NCBI RefSeq assembly: GCF_009296025.1
Contig: NZ_CP045178.1
Span: forward strand, 5,456,001-5,520,000
Source: Streptomyces tsukubensis
GTDB lineage: Bacteria > Actinomycetota > Actinomycetes > Streptomycetales > Streptomycetaceae
Reading direction: 5' to 3'
DNA length: 64,000 nt
A program made the position numbers and the translations under genes. The stretch's first letter is position 1, and each line of letters opens with the position of its first letter. Below are positions 34,765-44,393 of this stretch, piece after piece. The notes below the pieces were generated by a model. That model ran no database searches. It saw nothing but the letters and a program-made list of their open reading frames with translations, and was not told the origin of the DNA.

Positions 34765-36534
34765 TCAGTCCTTGATCTCACAGATGATCGCGCCCGCGGT
34801 GACGGAGGCGCCGACCACGGCGGTCAGGCCCTTGATGGTGCCCGCGCGGTGGGCGTTCAGGGGCTGTTCCATCTTCATGGCCTCAAGTACGACGACCAGC
34901 TCGCCCTCCTCGACGTGCTGGCCCTCCTCGACGGCCACCTTGACGATGGTGCCCTGCATCGGCGAGGTCAGGGTGTCGCCCGAGGCTGCCGAGCCGGACT
35001 TCTTCGCCGCGCGCCGCTTGGGGCGTGCGCCGGCCGCGAGGCCCGTACGCGCCAGCGACATACCGAGCGACGACGGCAGCGACACCTCAAGACGCTTGCC
35101 GCCGACCTCGACCACGATCGTCTCGCGGCTGCCGTCCTCGTCCTCGGACTCCGACACCGCGGAGAAGGGCTTGATGGTGTTGGTGAACTCGGTTTCGATC
35201 CAGCGGGTGTGGATGGTGAAGGGGTCGTCGGAACCGGTGAGTTCGGGGGCGAAGGCCGGGTCGGTGACGACCGCGCGGTGGAAGGGGATGGCGGTGGCCA
35301 TCCCTTCGACGGTGAACTCGTCGAGGGCGCGGGCCGCACGCTGGAGGGCCTGCTCGCGGGTGGCGCCGGTGACGATCAGTTTGGCGAGGAGGGAGTCCCA
35401 GGCGGGGCCGATGACCGTGCCGGACTCGACACCGGCGTCGAGGCGGACGCCGGGCCCGGTGGGCGGGGCGAAGCGGGTGACGGTGCCGGGGGCGGGCAGG
35501 AAGCCGCGGCCGGGGTCCTCGCCGTTGATGCGGAACTCGAAGGAGTGGCCGCGCAGGGGCGGGTCGTCGTAGCCGAGGGCCTCGCCGTCGGCGATGCGGA
35601 ACATCTCACGCACCAGGTCGATGCCCGCGACCTCTTCGGTGACGGGGTGTTCGACCTGGAGGCGGGTGTTGACCTCAAGGAAGGAGATGGTGCCGTCGGC
35701 GCCGACGAGGAATTCGACGGTACCGGCGCCGACATAGCCGGCCTCCTTGAGGATGGCCTTGGAGGACGCGTACAACTCGGCGACCTGGGCGTCGGAGAGG
35801 AACGGCGCGGGGGCCTCCTCGACGAGCTTCTGGTGGCGGCGCTGGAGGGAGCAGTCGCGGGTCGAGACGACGACGACGTTGCCGTGGGTGTCCGCGAGGC
35901 ACTGGGTCTCGACGTGACGGGGCTTGTCGAGATAGCGCTCGACGAAGCATTCGCCGCGGCCGAAGGCGGCGACGGCCTCACGCACGGCGCTGTCGTAGAG
36001 CTCGGGAACCTCTTCGAGGGTGCGGGCGACCTTGAGGCCGCGGCCGCCGCCGCCGAAGGCGGCCTTGATGGCGATGGGCAGCCCGTGCTCGGCCGCGAAG
36101 GCGGTCACCTCGTCGGCGCCGGAGACGGGGTCGGGCGTACCCGCGACGAGGGGGGCACCGGCGCGCTGCGCGATGTGGCGGGCGGCGACCTTGTCGCCGA
36201 GGTCGCGGATGGCGTGCGGCGGGGGGCCGATCCAGATGAGGCCCGCGTCGATGACGGCCTGGGCGAACTCGGCGTTCTCGGAGAGGAATCCGTAGCCGGG
36301 GTGGACGGCGTCCGCGCCCGCTTCCGCGGCGGCCCGCAGGACCTTGCCCATGTCGAGGTAGCTGGTCGCGGGGGTGTCACCGCCCAGGGCGAACGCCTCG
36401 TCGGCCGCGCGGACATGCGGGGCGTCCCGGTCCGGTTCGGCGTAGACGGCCACACTTCCGATGCCGGCGTCGCGGCACGCACGAGCGACACGGACAGCGA
36501 TTTCGCCACGGTTGGCGATCAGCACCTTGCGCAC
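34765..36534 (-). CDS. accA2: Biotin-dependent acyl-CoA carboxylase alpha subunit (biotin carboxylase plus carrier)
   Basis: 589 residues. The biotin carboxylase half starts at [20 protein letters not shown], with the ATP-grasp loop [20 protein letters not shown], metal/ATP segment [20 protein letters not shown] and [16 protein letters not shown] linker leads to the C-terminal carrier domain, in which EAMKME (Lys near residue 554) is the biotinylation site. It carboxylates biotin for PccB/AccB to make methylmalonyl-CoA or malonyl-CoA. The GTG start has GGAGGG eight nt upstream. BirA, PccB and PccE lie within 6 kb. Confidence 0.95.
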   Translation of the reverse strand: MRKVLIANRGEIAVRVARACRDAGIGSVAVYAEPDRDAPHVRAADEAFALGGDTPATSYLDMGKVLRAAAEAGADAVHPGYGFLSENAEFAQAVIDAGLIWIGPPPHAIRDLGDKVAARHIAQRAGAPLVAGTPDPVSGADEVTAFAAEHGLPIAIKAAFGGGGRGLKVARTLEEVPELYDSAVREAVAAFGRGECFVERYLDKPRHVETQCLADTHGNVVVVSTRDCSLQRRHQKLVEEAPAPFLSDAQVAELYASSKAILKEAGYVGAGTVEFLVGADGTISFLEVNTRLQVEHPVTEEVAGIDLVREMFRIADGEALGYDDPPLRGHSFEFRINGEDPGRGFLPAPGTVTRFAPPTGPGVRLDAGVESGTVIGPAWDSLLAKLIVTGATREQALQRAARALDEFTVEGMATAIPFHRAVVTDPAFAPELTGSDDPFTIHTRWIETEFTNTIKPFSAVSESEDEDGSRETIVVEVGGKRLEVSLPSSLGMSLARTGLAAGARPKRRAAKKSGSAASGDTLTSPMQGTIVKVAVEEGQHVEEGELVVVLEAMKMEQPLNAHRAGTIKGLTAVVGASVTAGAIICEIKD

Positions 36535-36890
36535 GATGGCTCCCTCCTATGAAACAAGCTGAGTTTAGGGACTGTCCACACGCCACTGCGACTGGTCCCC
36601 TGTGGTGAGCTTGCCCACACGGAGCGTGCTTCCCAAGCCCGTTCGTCCTGCGGGAAACCCATGTCGCACGGCTGTGCCCAGGGTCTCCTCGCCGCAGCCT
36701 AGCCTTCACCGGGCCTTCCGGTCGCTGTGCTCCGTCCCAGCGGCAGCACCGGTTTCTTTGTGGGGTACCTACCAAGAGCCCGAAGATTCTTTACGTCGCG
36801 CGCATCCCTTGCCGAGGGGTTTACCCGTTAGTAACGTGCTACGTGTCCCGGACGTACTGGCGGTAACAGCGGGGGAGTGGGTGAAGTCCT
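36535..36890. other. Divergent regulatory region of accA2
   Basis: 356 nt between accA2 and the next membrane-protein gene, somewhat less GC-rich than its surroundings (TTTACGTCGCGCG, GTTAGTAACGTGCTACGTG). It should hold both promoters. No gene and no clear palindrome seen. Confidence 0.5.
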
Positions 36891-37358
36891 GTGGCGCGCG
36901 GTGCAGTGGCCTCGGTGACGGCATGGGTGACGGCGGTCGTGCTCTTCGTAGAGGCCTTCGGTGTCGTCCTGTTGAACATCGCCCTCGGCAAGGTCGTGGA
37001 CAACCAGTCGATGTCCCTGGCCGGTGTCGACTCGGGGCTCATGGCGAACTCCACCTACGTACTCGCGGGCATCTGCGGCCTCTATCTGCTGCTCTGCGCG
37101 CTCGTGGCCCTCCTGTGCGCCCTGCGCCACCGCTCGCCAGGCCGGGTGGGCCGCATCCTGCTGATCACCTGCGCGGTGGTGCACGGGGTGCTCGGCGCCC
37201 TCACGGTCGGACTGGTCGGCTGGGGCGCCTTCGTCTTCATGATGGTGGTGCTCGCCCTCATCGTGCTGACGCTGCTCACCCACGAGCGCGAGACCCCCAC
37301 GGATCGGGCGGCTCCCGCGGGCCCCGCGGACGCGCCCACGACACCGATGACTCCGTGA
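36891..37358 (+). CDS. Four-helix membrane protein of unknown function
   Basis: 155 residues. Hydrophobic segments: AVASVTAWVTAVVLFVEAFG, YVLAGICGLYLLLCALVALL, ILLITCAVVHGVLGALTVGL and GAFVFMMVVLALIVLTLLTH. Loops are short and a Pro/Ala-rich cytoplasmic tail follows. It sits between accA2 and maf in a conserved Streptomyces order but has no recognised domain. The GTG at 36891 is used, with GGGGGAG somewhat distant (about 14 nt) and GTGAAG nearer. Confidence 0.75.
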   Translation: MARGAVASVTAWVTAVVLFVEAFGVVLLNIALGKVVDNQSMSLAGVDSGLMANSTYVLAGICGLYLLLCALVALLCALRHRSPGRVGRILLITCAVVHGVLGALTVGLVGWGAFVFMMVVLALIVLTLLTHERETPTDRAAPAGPADAPTTPMTP

Positions 37359-37395
37359 GGCTCCGATTCAGCCCGCCCCCCCGTGACCGTGTGGC

Positions 37396-38004
37396 CTACG
37401 GTGCCCACAGCTCCGTGATGCCGACGCCCAGGTCGGCGAGGAGCGCCCGCAGTGTCGGCAGGGAGATGCCGAGGACGTTGCCGTGGTCGCCGTCGATGCC
37501 GTCGACGAACGGAGCGGAGCGGCCGTCCAGGGTGAACGCCCCCGCCACGTGGAGCGGTTCGCCGCTCGCCACGTACGCGGCGACCTCCGCGTCGCTCGGC
37601 TCGCCGAAGCGGACCGTCGTCGACGTGGTCGTGGAGACCTGACGGCCGGTGGCGTTGTCGATCACGCAGTGGCCCGTGCGCAGCACACCTGAGCGCCCCC
37701 GCATCTCCTTCCAGCGGGCCGTGGCCTCCTCGGCGTCCGCCGGCTTTCCGAGCGCCCGGCCGTCGAGGTCGAGTACCGAGTCACAGCCGACGACCAGGGC
37801 GCCCGAGGTCTCGGGGCGACCCGCGACCGCCGCCGCCTTGGCCTCGGCGAGCACTCTGGCCAGGGCCTCCGGGGTCGGGGCGGTCAGGGCGTCCTCGTCC
37901 ACCCCGCTGACGATCACCTCGGGGGCCAGCCCCGCCTGCCTGAGCAGGCCGAGACGGGCGGGGGACTGGGAGGCGAGTACGAGACGGCGGCGCTGATCGG
38001 TCAT
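37396..38004 (-). CDS. maf: Maf-family nucleoside triphosphate pyrophosphatase
   Basis: 202 residues. The Maf signature [20 protein letters not shown] carries the SxSPR phosphate motif; [20 protein letters not shown] holds the catalytic Asp and Lys; and [19 protein letters not shown] and [14 protein letters not shown] close the fold. It hydrolyses dTTP/UTP or modified nucleotides to monophosphates. The ATG at 38004 has TACGAT six nt upstream and no ribosome site, so leaderless. The 3' half of the mmpB tandem array lies upstream of its promoter. Confidence 0.93.
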   Translation of the reverse strand: MTDQRRRLVLASQSPARLGLLRQAGLAPEVIVSGVDEDALTAPTPEALARVLAEAKAAAVAGRPETSGALVVGCDSVLDLDGRALGKPADAEEATARWKEMRGRSGVLRTGHCVIDNATGRQVSTTTSTTVRFGEPSDAEVAAYVASGEPLHVAGAFTLDGRSAPFVDGIDGDHGNVLGISLPTLRALLADLGVGITELWAP

Positions 38005-38043
38005 CCGGTCATCGTAGAGCGGGACCGGAGGTCCGCCCCCGGC

Positions 38044-38178
38044 GCGCTCCGGATACGAACAACGCAGGCCGGGTACGAACAGGGCGCTCCGAGTACGAAC
38101 ACGGCGCTGTACGAACGCGGAGCTCCGCGTACGAATCGGCGCACGCCGAGTCCGGATCAGCGCACTCCGAGTACGAAC
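38044..38178 (-). repeat. Degenerate 20-bp tandem array derived from the 3' end of the 45-aa membrane protein gene
   Basis: About seven units, 20-bp period, with plus-strand consensus GCGCTCCGAGTACGAACACG, starting at 38044, 38064, 38084, 38104 (shortened), 38120, 38140 and 38160. The last unit contains the final codons (FVLGVR) and stop of the 38157-38294 gene; the others extend towards maf. Confidence 0.85.
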
Positions 38179-38294
38179 ATGGCCAGCACCATCGCCACCG
38201 CGACGACGAAACCGGCGCGGCGCAGCATGGCCTGCGTCTCGCGCAGTTCCTTGGGCGGCTCCTCGTCCCGATCTGACCACAGCATGTCCTCCAT
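38157..38294 (-). CDS. mmpB: 45-residue membrane protein, MmpB-like
   Basis: The short protein has an acidic/basic cytoplasmic part ([28 protein letters not shown]) and one membrane helix ([17 protein letters not shown]) reaching the C-terminus. Size, the LWSD...PPKEL motif and position between maf and pccE match the small morphogenic membrane protein called MmpB in Streptomyces annotations; this is from memory. The ATG at 38294 is chosen; an upstream in-frame ATG at 38384 would add 30 uncharacteristic residues. Its last codons are the first unit of a 20-bp tandem array. Confidence 0.6.
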   Translation of the reverse strand: MEDMLWSDRDEEPPKELRETQAMLRRAGFVVAVAMVLAMFVLGVR

Positions 38295-38453
38295 GCTGCG
38301 ACCGGTGGGCGCGCGGACGCCTGAGTACGGGTACTCAACTCCCCGCACAGCGGTGACCGGCCCGCTCGGCGGAGCGCGGCTCACTCCCGGCTGCCCGCGC
38401 CTCCCCTGTGCCCCGCCCGCGCCCCCACCTCACTGGAGCGGTACGTGCGGGTA

Positions 38454-38634
38454 CTAGGGCGTGTTTCGAAAGTAGCGTCGTCCGCCCGGAGGGCGGGGCC
38501 CGCGGCGTCTGGTGCGGTGCATCGCAAGGCGGAGGGTCGTCCGCGTACTGGGTGTACGTGGGCGATCCCGACAACGCGGCGAGGTGCCGTGCCAGGCGTC
38601 GCGGGCCAGACGGGACTTTCGATACACGCCCTAG
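38454..38634. mobile_element. MITE-like element with 19-bp terminal inverted repeats and CTAG target duplication
   Basis: Left end TAGGGCGTGTTTCGAAAGT (38455-38473) and right end ACTTTCGATACACGCCCTA (38615-38633) are inverted repeats matching at 18 of 19 positions. CTAG flanks both sides (38454-38457 and 38631-38634), consistent with a 4-bp target duplication of the IS5 group. The interior is about 140 nt and noncoding. The right CTAG supplies the TAG stop of pccE. Similar elements recur in Streptomyces genomes, as I recall them; no transposase is present here. Confidence 0.8.
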
Positions 38635-38873
38635 GACGGCCAGTAGGTGCGGGCCCAGCTCCTGGGGCCGGGCGCGGGCAGCCGGTCCCCGGCGCGGCGC
38701 GCGGGGTCGGACCACGCGGCGAGTGCGGGTGCCTCCTGCGGCTCCGTCCGCGCGGCGGCGGCGCGCGCCTGGACCACCGCGACGGCGGCTGCCAGTTCCT
38801 CCGGGGTCGGGTTGCCCCGTACGACCTTGATCACAGCGGCTCCGGTGGGTCGGGTCGGGTCCTCGTGCGTCAT
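38631..38873 (-). CDS. pccE: Acyl-CoA carboxylase epsilon subunit
   Basis: 80 residues. IKVVRGNPTPEELAAAVAVV is the family core, followed by an Ala-rich helix and a Trp-rich end (RSWARTYWPS). Epsilon subunits stimulate PccB- and AccB-type carboxylases by bridging alpha and beta subunits. It lies 17 nt downstream of pccB in the same direction. Its stop codon (TAG) is part of the CTAG target of a MITE-like element, which begins exactly there; the protein still looks complete. Confidence 0.92.
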   Translation of the reverse strand: MTHEDPTRPTGAAVIKVVRGNPTPEELAAAVAVVQARAAAARTEPQEAPALAAWSDPARRAGDRLPAPGPRSWARTYWPS

Positions 38874-38890
38874 GCGATGTGCCCCATCCG

Positions 38891-40507
38891 TCAGAGCGGG
38901 ATGTTGCCGTGCTTCTTCGGAGGGAGGGATTCCCGTTTTGTCCGCAGCTGACGCAGTCCTCGTACGATGTGGGCGCGCGTGTCAGAGGGCATGATCACGG
39001 CGTCGATGTAACCGCGCTCGGCCGCCGTGTACGGGTTGAGCAGCGCCCTCTCGTAATCCTCGATCAGCTCTCCGCGTACCGCCTCACGAGTCTCCTCGGG
39101 AGCCTGGGCGATGGTGCGCCTGTGCAGGATGTTCACCGCGCCCTGGGCGCCCATCACCGCGATCTGCGCCGTCGGCCAGGCCAGGTTCAGGTCGGCCCCG
39201 AGGTGCTTGGACCCCATCACGTCGTACGCGCCGCCGAACGCCTTACGGGTGATCACCGTGATCATCGGCACCGTGGCCTCCGCGTAGGCGAAGATCAGCT
39301 TGGCGCCGCGCCTGATGATGCCGGTGTGCTCCTGGCCGACGCCGGGCAGGAAGCCCGGTACGTCCACGAAGGTCAGCACCGGCACATTGAACGCGTCGCA
39401 GGTGCGGACGAAACGTGCCGCCTTCTCGCTCGCGTCGATGTCGAGGCACCCGGCGAACTGCATCGGCTGGTTGGCGACGATCCCGACGGGGCGCCCCTCC
39501 ACCCGGCCGAAGCCGGTGACGATGTTCGGCGCGAAGAGCGTCTGCGTCTCCAGGAACTCGCCCTCGTCCACGATGTGCTCGATGACCGTGTGCATGTCGT
39601 ACGGCTGGTTGGCGCTGTCAGGGACGATCGTGTCCAGCTCACGGTCCTCGTCGCCGACGTCCAGCGCCGCCTCCTCGGGGAAGGCGGGCGGCTCGGTGAG
39701 GTTGTTCGAGGGCAGGTACGACAGCAGCGACTTGACGTACTCGATGGCGTCCTTCTCGTCCGACGCCATGTGGTGCGCGACGCCGGAGGCCGTGTTGTGG
39801 GTACGCGCGCCGCCCAGTTCCTCGAAGCCCACGTCCTCACCCGTGACCGTACTGATCACGTCGGGGCCCGTGATGAACATGTGCGAGGTCCGGTCGACCA
39901 TCACCGTGAAGTCAGTGATGGCGGGGGAGTAGACGGCGCCACCCGCGCACGGCCCCAGGACCAGGGAGATCTGTGGGATGACGCCCGAGGCGTGGGTGTT
40001 GCGGCGGAAGATCTCGCCGTACATCCCGAGGGCGCTCACCCCCTCCTGGATGCGCGCCCCGCCCGAGTCGTTGATGCCGATGACCGGGCAGCCCGTCTTC
40101 AGCGCGAAATCCATCACCTTGATGATCTTCTGGCCGTAGACCTCGCCGAGCGCACCCCCGAAGACCGTGAAGTCCTGCGAGAACACGGCCACCGGGCGCC
40201 CCTCGACCGTGCCGTAGCCGGTGACCACGCCGTCGCCGTACGGGCGGGTCGCCTCCAGGCCGAAGCTGGTCGAACGGTGCCTCGCGAACTCGTCCAGCTC
40301 CACGAACGAACCCTCGTCCAGGAGCATGACGATCCGCTCACGGGCCGTCAGTTTGCCCTTGGCGTGCTGTTTCTCCACGGCCCGCGCCGAGCCGGCGTTG
40401 GTCGCCTCCTCGATGCGGCGCTGAAGATCCGCGAGCTTGCCCGCGGTCGTATCGCTCGCCACCTCGGCACTGGAGGGCGCGGAGGGGACGGTTTCCGGCT
40501 CGGACAT
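38891..40507 (-). CDS. pccB: Propionyl-CoA carboxylase beta (carboxyltransferase) subunit
   Basis: 538 residues, hexamer-forming carboxyltransferase. The acyl-CoA half includes [33 protein letters not shown] and [20 protein letters not shown]; the carboxybiotin half includes [20 protein letters not shown] and [20 protein letters not shown]. It transfers CO2 from biotin on AccA2 to propionyl-CoA. Substrate specificity turns on an Asp/Ile position near SQDFTVFGG that I cannot assign without alignment. Followed by pccE. The 5' side carries an unusually purine-rich leader. Confidence 0.95.
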   Translation of the reverse strand: MSEPETVPSAPSSAEVASDTTAGKLADLQRRIEEATNAGSARAVEKQHAKGKLTARERIVMLLDEGSFVELDEFARHRSTSFGLEATRPYGDGVVTGYGTVEGRPVAVFSQDFTVFGGALGEVYGQKIIKVMDFALKTGCPVIGINDSGGARIQEGVSALGMYGEIFRRNTHASGVIPQISLVLGPCAGGAVYSPAITDFTVMVDRTSHMFITGPDVISTVTGEDVGFEELGGARTHNTASGVAHHMASDEKDAIEYVKSLLSYLPSNNLTEPPAFPEEAALDVGDEDRELDTIVPDSANQPYDMHTVIEHIVDEGEFLETQTLFAPNIVTGFGRVEGRPVGIVANQPMQFAGCLDIDASEKAARFVRTCDAFNVPVLTFVDVPGFLPGVGQEHTGIIRRGAKLIFAYAEATVPMITVITRKAFGGAYDVMGSKHLGADLNLAWPTAQIAVMGAQGAVNILHRRTIAQAPEETREAVRGELIEDYERALLNPYTAAERGYIDAVIMPSDTRAHIVRGLRQLRTKRESLPPKKHGNIPL

Positions 40508-40888
40508 CGCGGTGCGGCTCCCTGCTCGTTCGCTCGCTCTTACTACTGACTTGACGCTGCCGACTTGCTGCTGACGCCGTCTCTTGTCTCTCTCTTCCGG
40601 CTCTTCACAGCTCTTCCGGCGCGCTACTGCCGGTGCTCGTCGGTGTTCGTCGTGCTCGCTGGTTCTTCTTCGTGCTCACTGGTGCTCTCTTCGCGAGGCT
40701 GGCTCTTCGCGACGTGCTTCTTCTGGCTGCCGCGCCTTCGCGACGTGTAGCTACTGACCCGTAGGGTATCGGCGCCGACGGCGGTCGGCAGTGCGGTGTT
40801 TGCCACACGGCCGCGATCTTGCGCGGGCGCGCCGAGTGCCCCGCGTCGCCGTTCGCCTTACCCCTCGCCCGCCGGGCAGTCTTGGCGC
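40508..40888 (-). other. Purine-rich putative leader of pccB
   Basis: 381-nt gap between divergent pccB and birA. On the pccB strand, positions 40750-40520 are A/G-rich with repeated GAAGAGC, GCGAAG and at least four GAGCAC units, and GC content is clearly below the surroundings. A TACCCT hexamer at about 40765 could be the promoter, giving a leader of about 240 nt. A 60-codon frame exists (40806-40624, minus strand) but has no codon bias or motif. Confidence 0.5.
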
Positions 40889-41803
40889 ATGACGCCACCC
40901 GAGACACCCGGATCCTCCGACAGCCCGTTCTCCGACCTCGAACGGCCGCCACTGAACGCCACCTCCCTGCGCCGCGCCCTCGTACGCGAGGGCTCCCTGT
41001 GGACGTCCCTCGATGTCGTGGCCTCGACCGGGTCCACCAACTCCGATCTGGTGGCCAGGGCGGCGACGACCGCGGAGGGCGCGGTCCTGGTCGCCGAGGA
41101 ACAGACCTCCGCCCGCGGCAGGCTGGACCGCCGCTGGTCGGCGCCCGCGCGCTCCGGTATCTACGTCTCCGTGCTGCTGCGCCCCGACGTACCGGCCGAG
41201 CGGCTCGGCTGGCTGCCGCTGCTCGCCGGAGTGGCCGTGGCCACCGCGCTGTCCCGTACCGCGGGCGTGGACACGGCACTCAAGTGGCCCAACGACCTGC
41301 TGCTCACCGTCAAGGGCGAGGAGCGCAAGGCCGTCGGCATCCTCGCGGAGCGGGCCGACACACCCGAAGGCGCCGACGTGCCCGGCGTGGTCCTCGGCAT
41401 CGGCATCAACGTGAGTCTGCGCGAGGACGAGCTGCCGACACCGAACGCCGGGTCGCTCCTGCTCGCGGGGGCCCTCACCACCGACAGGGACCCGATCCTG
41501 CGCGCCGTACTGCGCTCCATCGAGCACTGGTACGTGACCTGGCGCGACGCCGACGGCGACCCGGCCGCCTCCGGCATCCAAGCGGCGTACGCGGCCGGCT
41601 GCGCGACCCTCGGCAGGAACGTGCGCGCCGAGCTGCCCGGCGACCGCGCCCTCGTCGGGGAGGCCGTCGCCGTCGACGGCGACGGGCGGCTGATCCTCGC
41701 CACGGCGGACGGCGTGCAGCAGCCCGTGGGGGCCGGGGACATCGTCCACCTGCGGCCCGCGACCGCCGGACCCGACGCCCCTTCCGGCTCAGGGGGCGAG
41801 TGA
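40889..41803 (+). CDS. birA: Biotin-[acetyl-CoA-carboxylase] ligase
   Basis: 304 residues, monofunctional ligase without the DNA-binding domain. ASTGSTNSDLVARA and AEEQTSARGRLDRRWSAPAR form the biotinyl-AMP loop (GRGRxxR equivalent ARGRLDR). VDTALKWPNDLLLTVKGEER has the KWPND motif, and GVVLGIGINVSLREDELP completes the core. It attaches biotin to the AccA2 carrier domain, which explains its position in this cluster. The ATG at 40889 is used; the frame is open earlier without a ribosome site. Confidence 0.93.
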   Translation: MTPPETPGSSDSPFSDLERPPLNATSLRRALVREGSLWTSLDVVASTGSTNSDLVARAATTAEGAVLVAEEQTSARGRLDRRWSAPARSGIYVSVLLRPDVPAERLGWLPLLAGVAVATALSRTAGVDTALKWPNDLLLTVKGEERKAVGILAERADTPEGADVPGVVLGIGINVSLREDELPTPNAGSLLLAGALTTDRDPILRAVLRSIEHWYVTWRDADGDPAASGIQAAYAAGCATLGRNVRAELPGDRALVGEAVAVDGDGRLILATADGVQQPVGAGDIVHLRPATAGPDAPSGSGGE

Positions 41804-41874
41804 GCCACGGCACACCTGCCGTATCGTTGAGCGCGGTCGATACCTGACCGTGGCAGAGGGGAAGGCAGCAGGCA

Positions 41875-43326
41875 GTGACCGTCGACGACACGGGATCGGG
41901 CACGGGAACACCCCGCGCTTCCGGCGGTGACGGCCGTTCCGAGGACGAAACCCCGGGCGCCGCCCCCGAGGGAGCCGATTCACCCGCCCCACGGGGCGGT
42001 CCGCGGGACGATACGGATTCCTCTGGGTCTGGTGGTTCCGGTGGTGGTTCTGGTAGCTCTGGTGGTCTCTCCCGGGCCTCCGAATCCTCCGGTTCCTCCA
42101 CCGCGGGAGCCGGTGACGGCACGTATTCCGGCTCCGGTGGTGACGGCGGCTCCGGTGGGGACGGGGAGACCCGGTCCGGCGCGGGGCAGCTGGTCGAATG
42201 GACCGCCGATCGCGCTGTCGACCGCGCGGCCGAGGCGGCCGGCGCCGCCTCTGCGGGCACCTCCGGGGAGCCGCCCGCAGAGGAGGACCCGCTCGCCCTC
42301 CGGCTGGAAGGGCTCATCCTCGGCGCGGAACGCCGCTACACCCCCTTCCAGGCCGCTCGTACCGCCGGTGTCTCCATGGAGCTGGCCTCCCGTTTCTGGC
42401 GTGCCATGGGGTTCGCCGACATCGGCCAGGCCAAAGCGCTGACCGAGGCCGACGTCCTCGCGCTGCGGCGGCTCGCGGGTCTGGTCGAGGCGGGGCTGCT
42501 GAGTGAGGCGATGGCCGTCCAGGTGGCCCGTTCCACCGGACAGACCACGGCACGGCTCGCCGAGTGGCAGATCGACTCCTTCCTCGAAGGGCTGACCGAG
42601 CCGCCCGAGCCCGGCATGACCAGGACCGAGGTCACCTATCCCCTGATCGAGCTGCTCCTGCCCGAGCTTGAGGAGTTCCTCGTCTACGTCTGGCGGCGCC
42701 AGCTCGCGGCCGCGACCGGGCGGGTCGTACAGGCGGCGGACGACGAGGAGATGGTCGACAGACGGCTCGCCGTCGGCTTCGCCGATCTTGTCGGGTTCAC
42801 CCGGCTGACCAGGCGCATGGAGGAGGAAGAGGTCGGGGAGCTGGTCGAGGCGTTCGAGACGACCGCCGCCGACCTCGTGGCCGCCCGTGGCGGGCGCCTG
42901 ATCAAGACCCTCGGTGACGAGGTGCTCTTCTCCACCGACGACGCCGGGGTCGCCGCCGAGATCGCCCTGCGGCTCATCGAGACGATGGAGCACGACGAGA
43001 CGATGCCCGAGCTGCGTGTCGGGATCGCCTTCGGGACGGTGGCGACCCGGATGGGCGACGTCTTCGGCACCACCGTCAACCTCGCGAGCCGCCTCACGTC
43101 GATAGCGCCGAAGGACGCCGTCCTGGTCGACGGGGCCTTCGCCGAGGAACTGACCCGTACGGGTGAGGCCCCCGCCTCCGAGACCGCGGCGGCGGAGGAG
43201 GCGGCGACGGCGGAGAAGGAGGGCGAGAAGCCGCCCGCCTACAACTTCGCCCTCCAGCCGATGTGGCAGCGGCCGGTGCGAGGACTCGGTGTGGTCGAGC
43301 CCTGGCTGCTCACCCGGCGCGGCTGA
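41875..43326 (+). CDS. cya: Class III adenylate cyclase Cya
   Basis: 483 residues. The first 130 are Gly/Ser/Asp-rich low complexity. Residues about 140-290 (LRLEGLILGAERRYTPFQAA, FRAMGFADIGQAKALTEADV) resemble the regulatory domain of the pH-sensing mycobacterial cyclase Rv1264. The catalytic domain starts at about 298: FADLVGFTRL with the metal Asp, LIKTLGDEVLFS with substrate Lys and second metal Asp, and DVFGTTVNLASRL with transition-state Asn and Arg. All catalytic residues appear present. In S. coelicolor the single Cya controls germination. GTG start at 41875. Confidence 0.93.
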   Translation: MTVDDTGSGTGTPRASGGDGRSEDETPGAAPEGADSPAPRGGPRDDTDSSGSGGSGGGSGSSGGLSRASESSGSSTAGAGDGTYSGSGGDGGSGGDGETRSGAGQLVEWTADRAVDRAAEAAGAASAGTSGEPPAEEDPLALRLEGLILGAERRYTPFQAARTAGVSMELASRFWRAMGFADIGQAKALTEADVLALRRLAGLVEAGLLSEAMAVQVARSTGQTTARLAEWQIDSFLEGLTEPPEPGMTRTEVTYPLIELLLPELEEFLVYVWRRQLAAATGRVVQAADDEEMVDRRLAVGFADLVGFTRLTRRMEEEEVGELVEAFETTAADLVAARGGRLIKTLGDEVLFSTDDAGVAAEIALRLIETMEHDETMPELRVGIAFGTVATRMGDVFGTTVNLASRLTSIAPKDAVLVDGAFAEELTRTGEAPASETAAAEEAATAEKEGEKPPAYNFALQPMWQRPVRGLGVVEPWLLTRRG

Positions 43327-43535
43327 GGCGCCCCGTACGCCGGTACATCGGTACATCGCCGTGCCCCTTGTCGCCTTGCCCGACGTTCCGCTCGTGGTTC
43401 CTTCGGCCGGCCGTCGGGCCTGGTCGGATGCGCGTACGCCTGACATGATCCGGTCCGTGGACGGTAACGGTCGTTAACCGGGTCCCGGGGCGGCCGATGT
43501 GCGCGGATGCGCGGAGCGGAGAGGGCGTGGGCGTG

Positions 43536-44393
43536 ATGACTTCCGGTGGCGAGCACACAGAGGGCGCGGATGCGGGCACGGGCGCGGGGTCGGGCGAGGG
43601 AGAGCGGGAGCGTTTCGGGGAGTACGTGGCGGTGGTGCGCCACGGCCACGTGGCCGAGCTGGTGCTCGACCGGCCCGCGGCGATGAACGCCGTCTCCAGC
43701 GCCATGGCCCGGTCCATCGCCGCCGCCTGCGACGCGCTCTCCGCCGACCAGGACGTACGGGCCGTCGTACTCACCTCCACCCACGAGCGGGCCTTCTGCG
43801 TCGGCGCCGACCTCAAGGAACGTAATTCCCTCAGCGACGCGGAACTGCTGCGCCAGCGGCCGGTCTCCCGCGCCGCCTACCAAGGGGTCCTCGCTCTGCC
43901 CGTGCCCTCGGTCGCCGCGGTCCACGGCTTCGCGCTCGGCGGCGGTTTCGAACTGGCCCTCTCCTGCGACATCGTCGTCGCGGACACCACCGCGGTCGTC
44001 GGGCTCCCCGAGGTCTCCGTGGGAGTGATCCCCGGCGGCGGCGGTACGCAGCTGCTGCCCCGACGGGTCGGCGCGGCGCGCGCCGCCGAGCTGATCTTCA
44101 GCGCGCGGCGGGTGGAGGCCGAGGAGGCACATCGGATCGGCCTCGTCGACCAGCTCGTCGACGCGGGGCGGGCCCGCGAGGAAGGTCTCGCGCTGGCCGG
44201 GCGTATCGCGTCGAACTCCCCCGTGGGGCTGCGGGCCGCGAAGCGCGCGCTGCGGCTCGGGCACGGGCTCGACCTGGCTTCCGGCCTTGAGGTCGAGGAC
44301 GGAGCCTGGCGCGCCGTCGCCTTCTCCGGCGACCGGGCCGAGGGGGTGGCCGCCTTCAACGAGAAGCGGGCACCTCAGTGGCCGGGGGCGTAA
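43536..44393 (+). CDS. Enoyl-CoA hydratase/isomerase family protein
   Basis: About 285 residues of the crotonase fold. AELVLDRPAAMNAVSSAMAR opens the domain; CVGADLKER is the first oxyanion-hole segment, and VAAVHGFALGGGFELALSCD the second. Catalytic Glu appears in LPEVSVGVIPGGGGTQLLPR, with the second acidic position replaced by Gly-Gly, typical of hydratases with a single Glu. Probably fatty acid or amino-acid-derived acyl-CoA degradation. Start uncertain: ATG 43536 or GTG 43527 just after GGAGAGG, or ATG 43497. The 3' end overlaps a decayed SDR gene on the other strand. Confidence 0.85.
   Translation: MTSGGEHTEGADAGTGAGSGEGERERFGEYVAVVRHGHVAELVLDRPAAMNAVSSAMARSIAAACDALSADQDVRAVVLTSTHERAFCVGADLKERNSLSDAELLRQRPVSRAAYQGVLALPVPSVAAVHGFALGGGFELALSCDIVVADTTAVVGLPEVSVGVIPGGGGTQLLPRRVGAARAAELIFSARRVEAEEAHRIGLVDQLVDAGRAREEGLALAGRIASNSPVGLRAAKRALRLGHGLDLASGLEVEDGAWRAVAFSGDRAEGVAAFNEKRAPQWPGA

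Noticed and set aside
34450..36552. 700-codon open frame antisense to accA2
   Set aside because: Gly/Asp/Val-rich shadow without domains; the complementary frame is a complete biotin carboxylase.
40624..40806. 60-codon open frame upstream of pccB
   Set aside because: Highly charged, no Streptomyces third-position GC bias, no ribosome site; treated as leader sequence.
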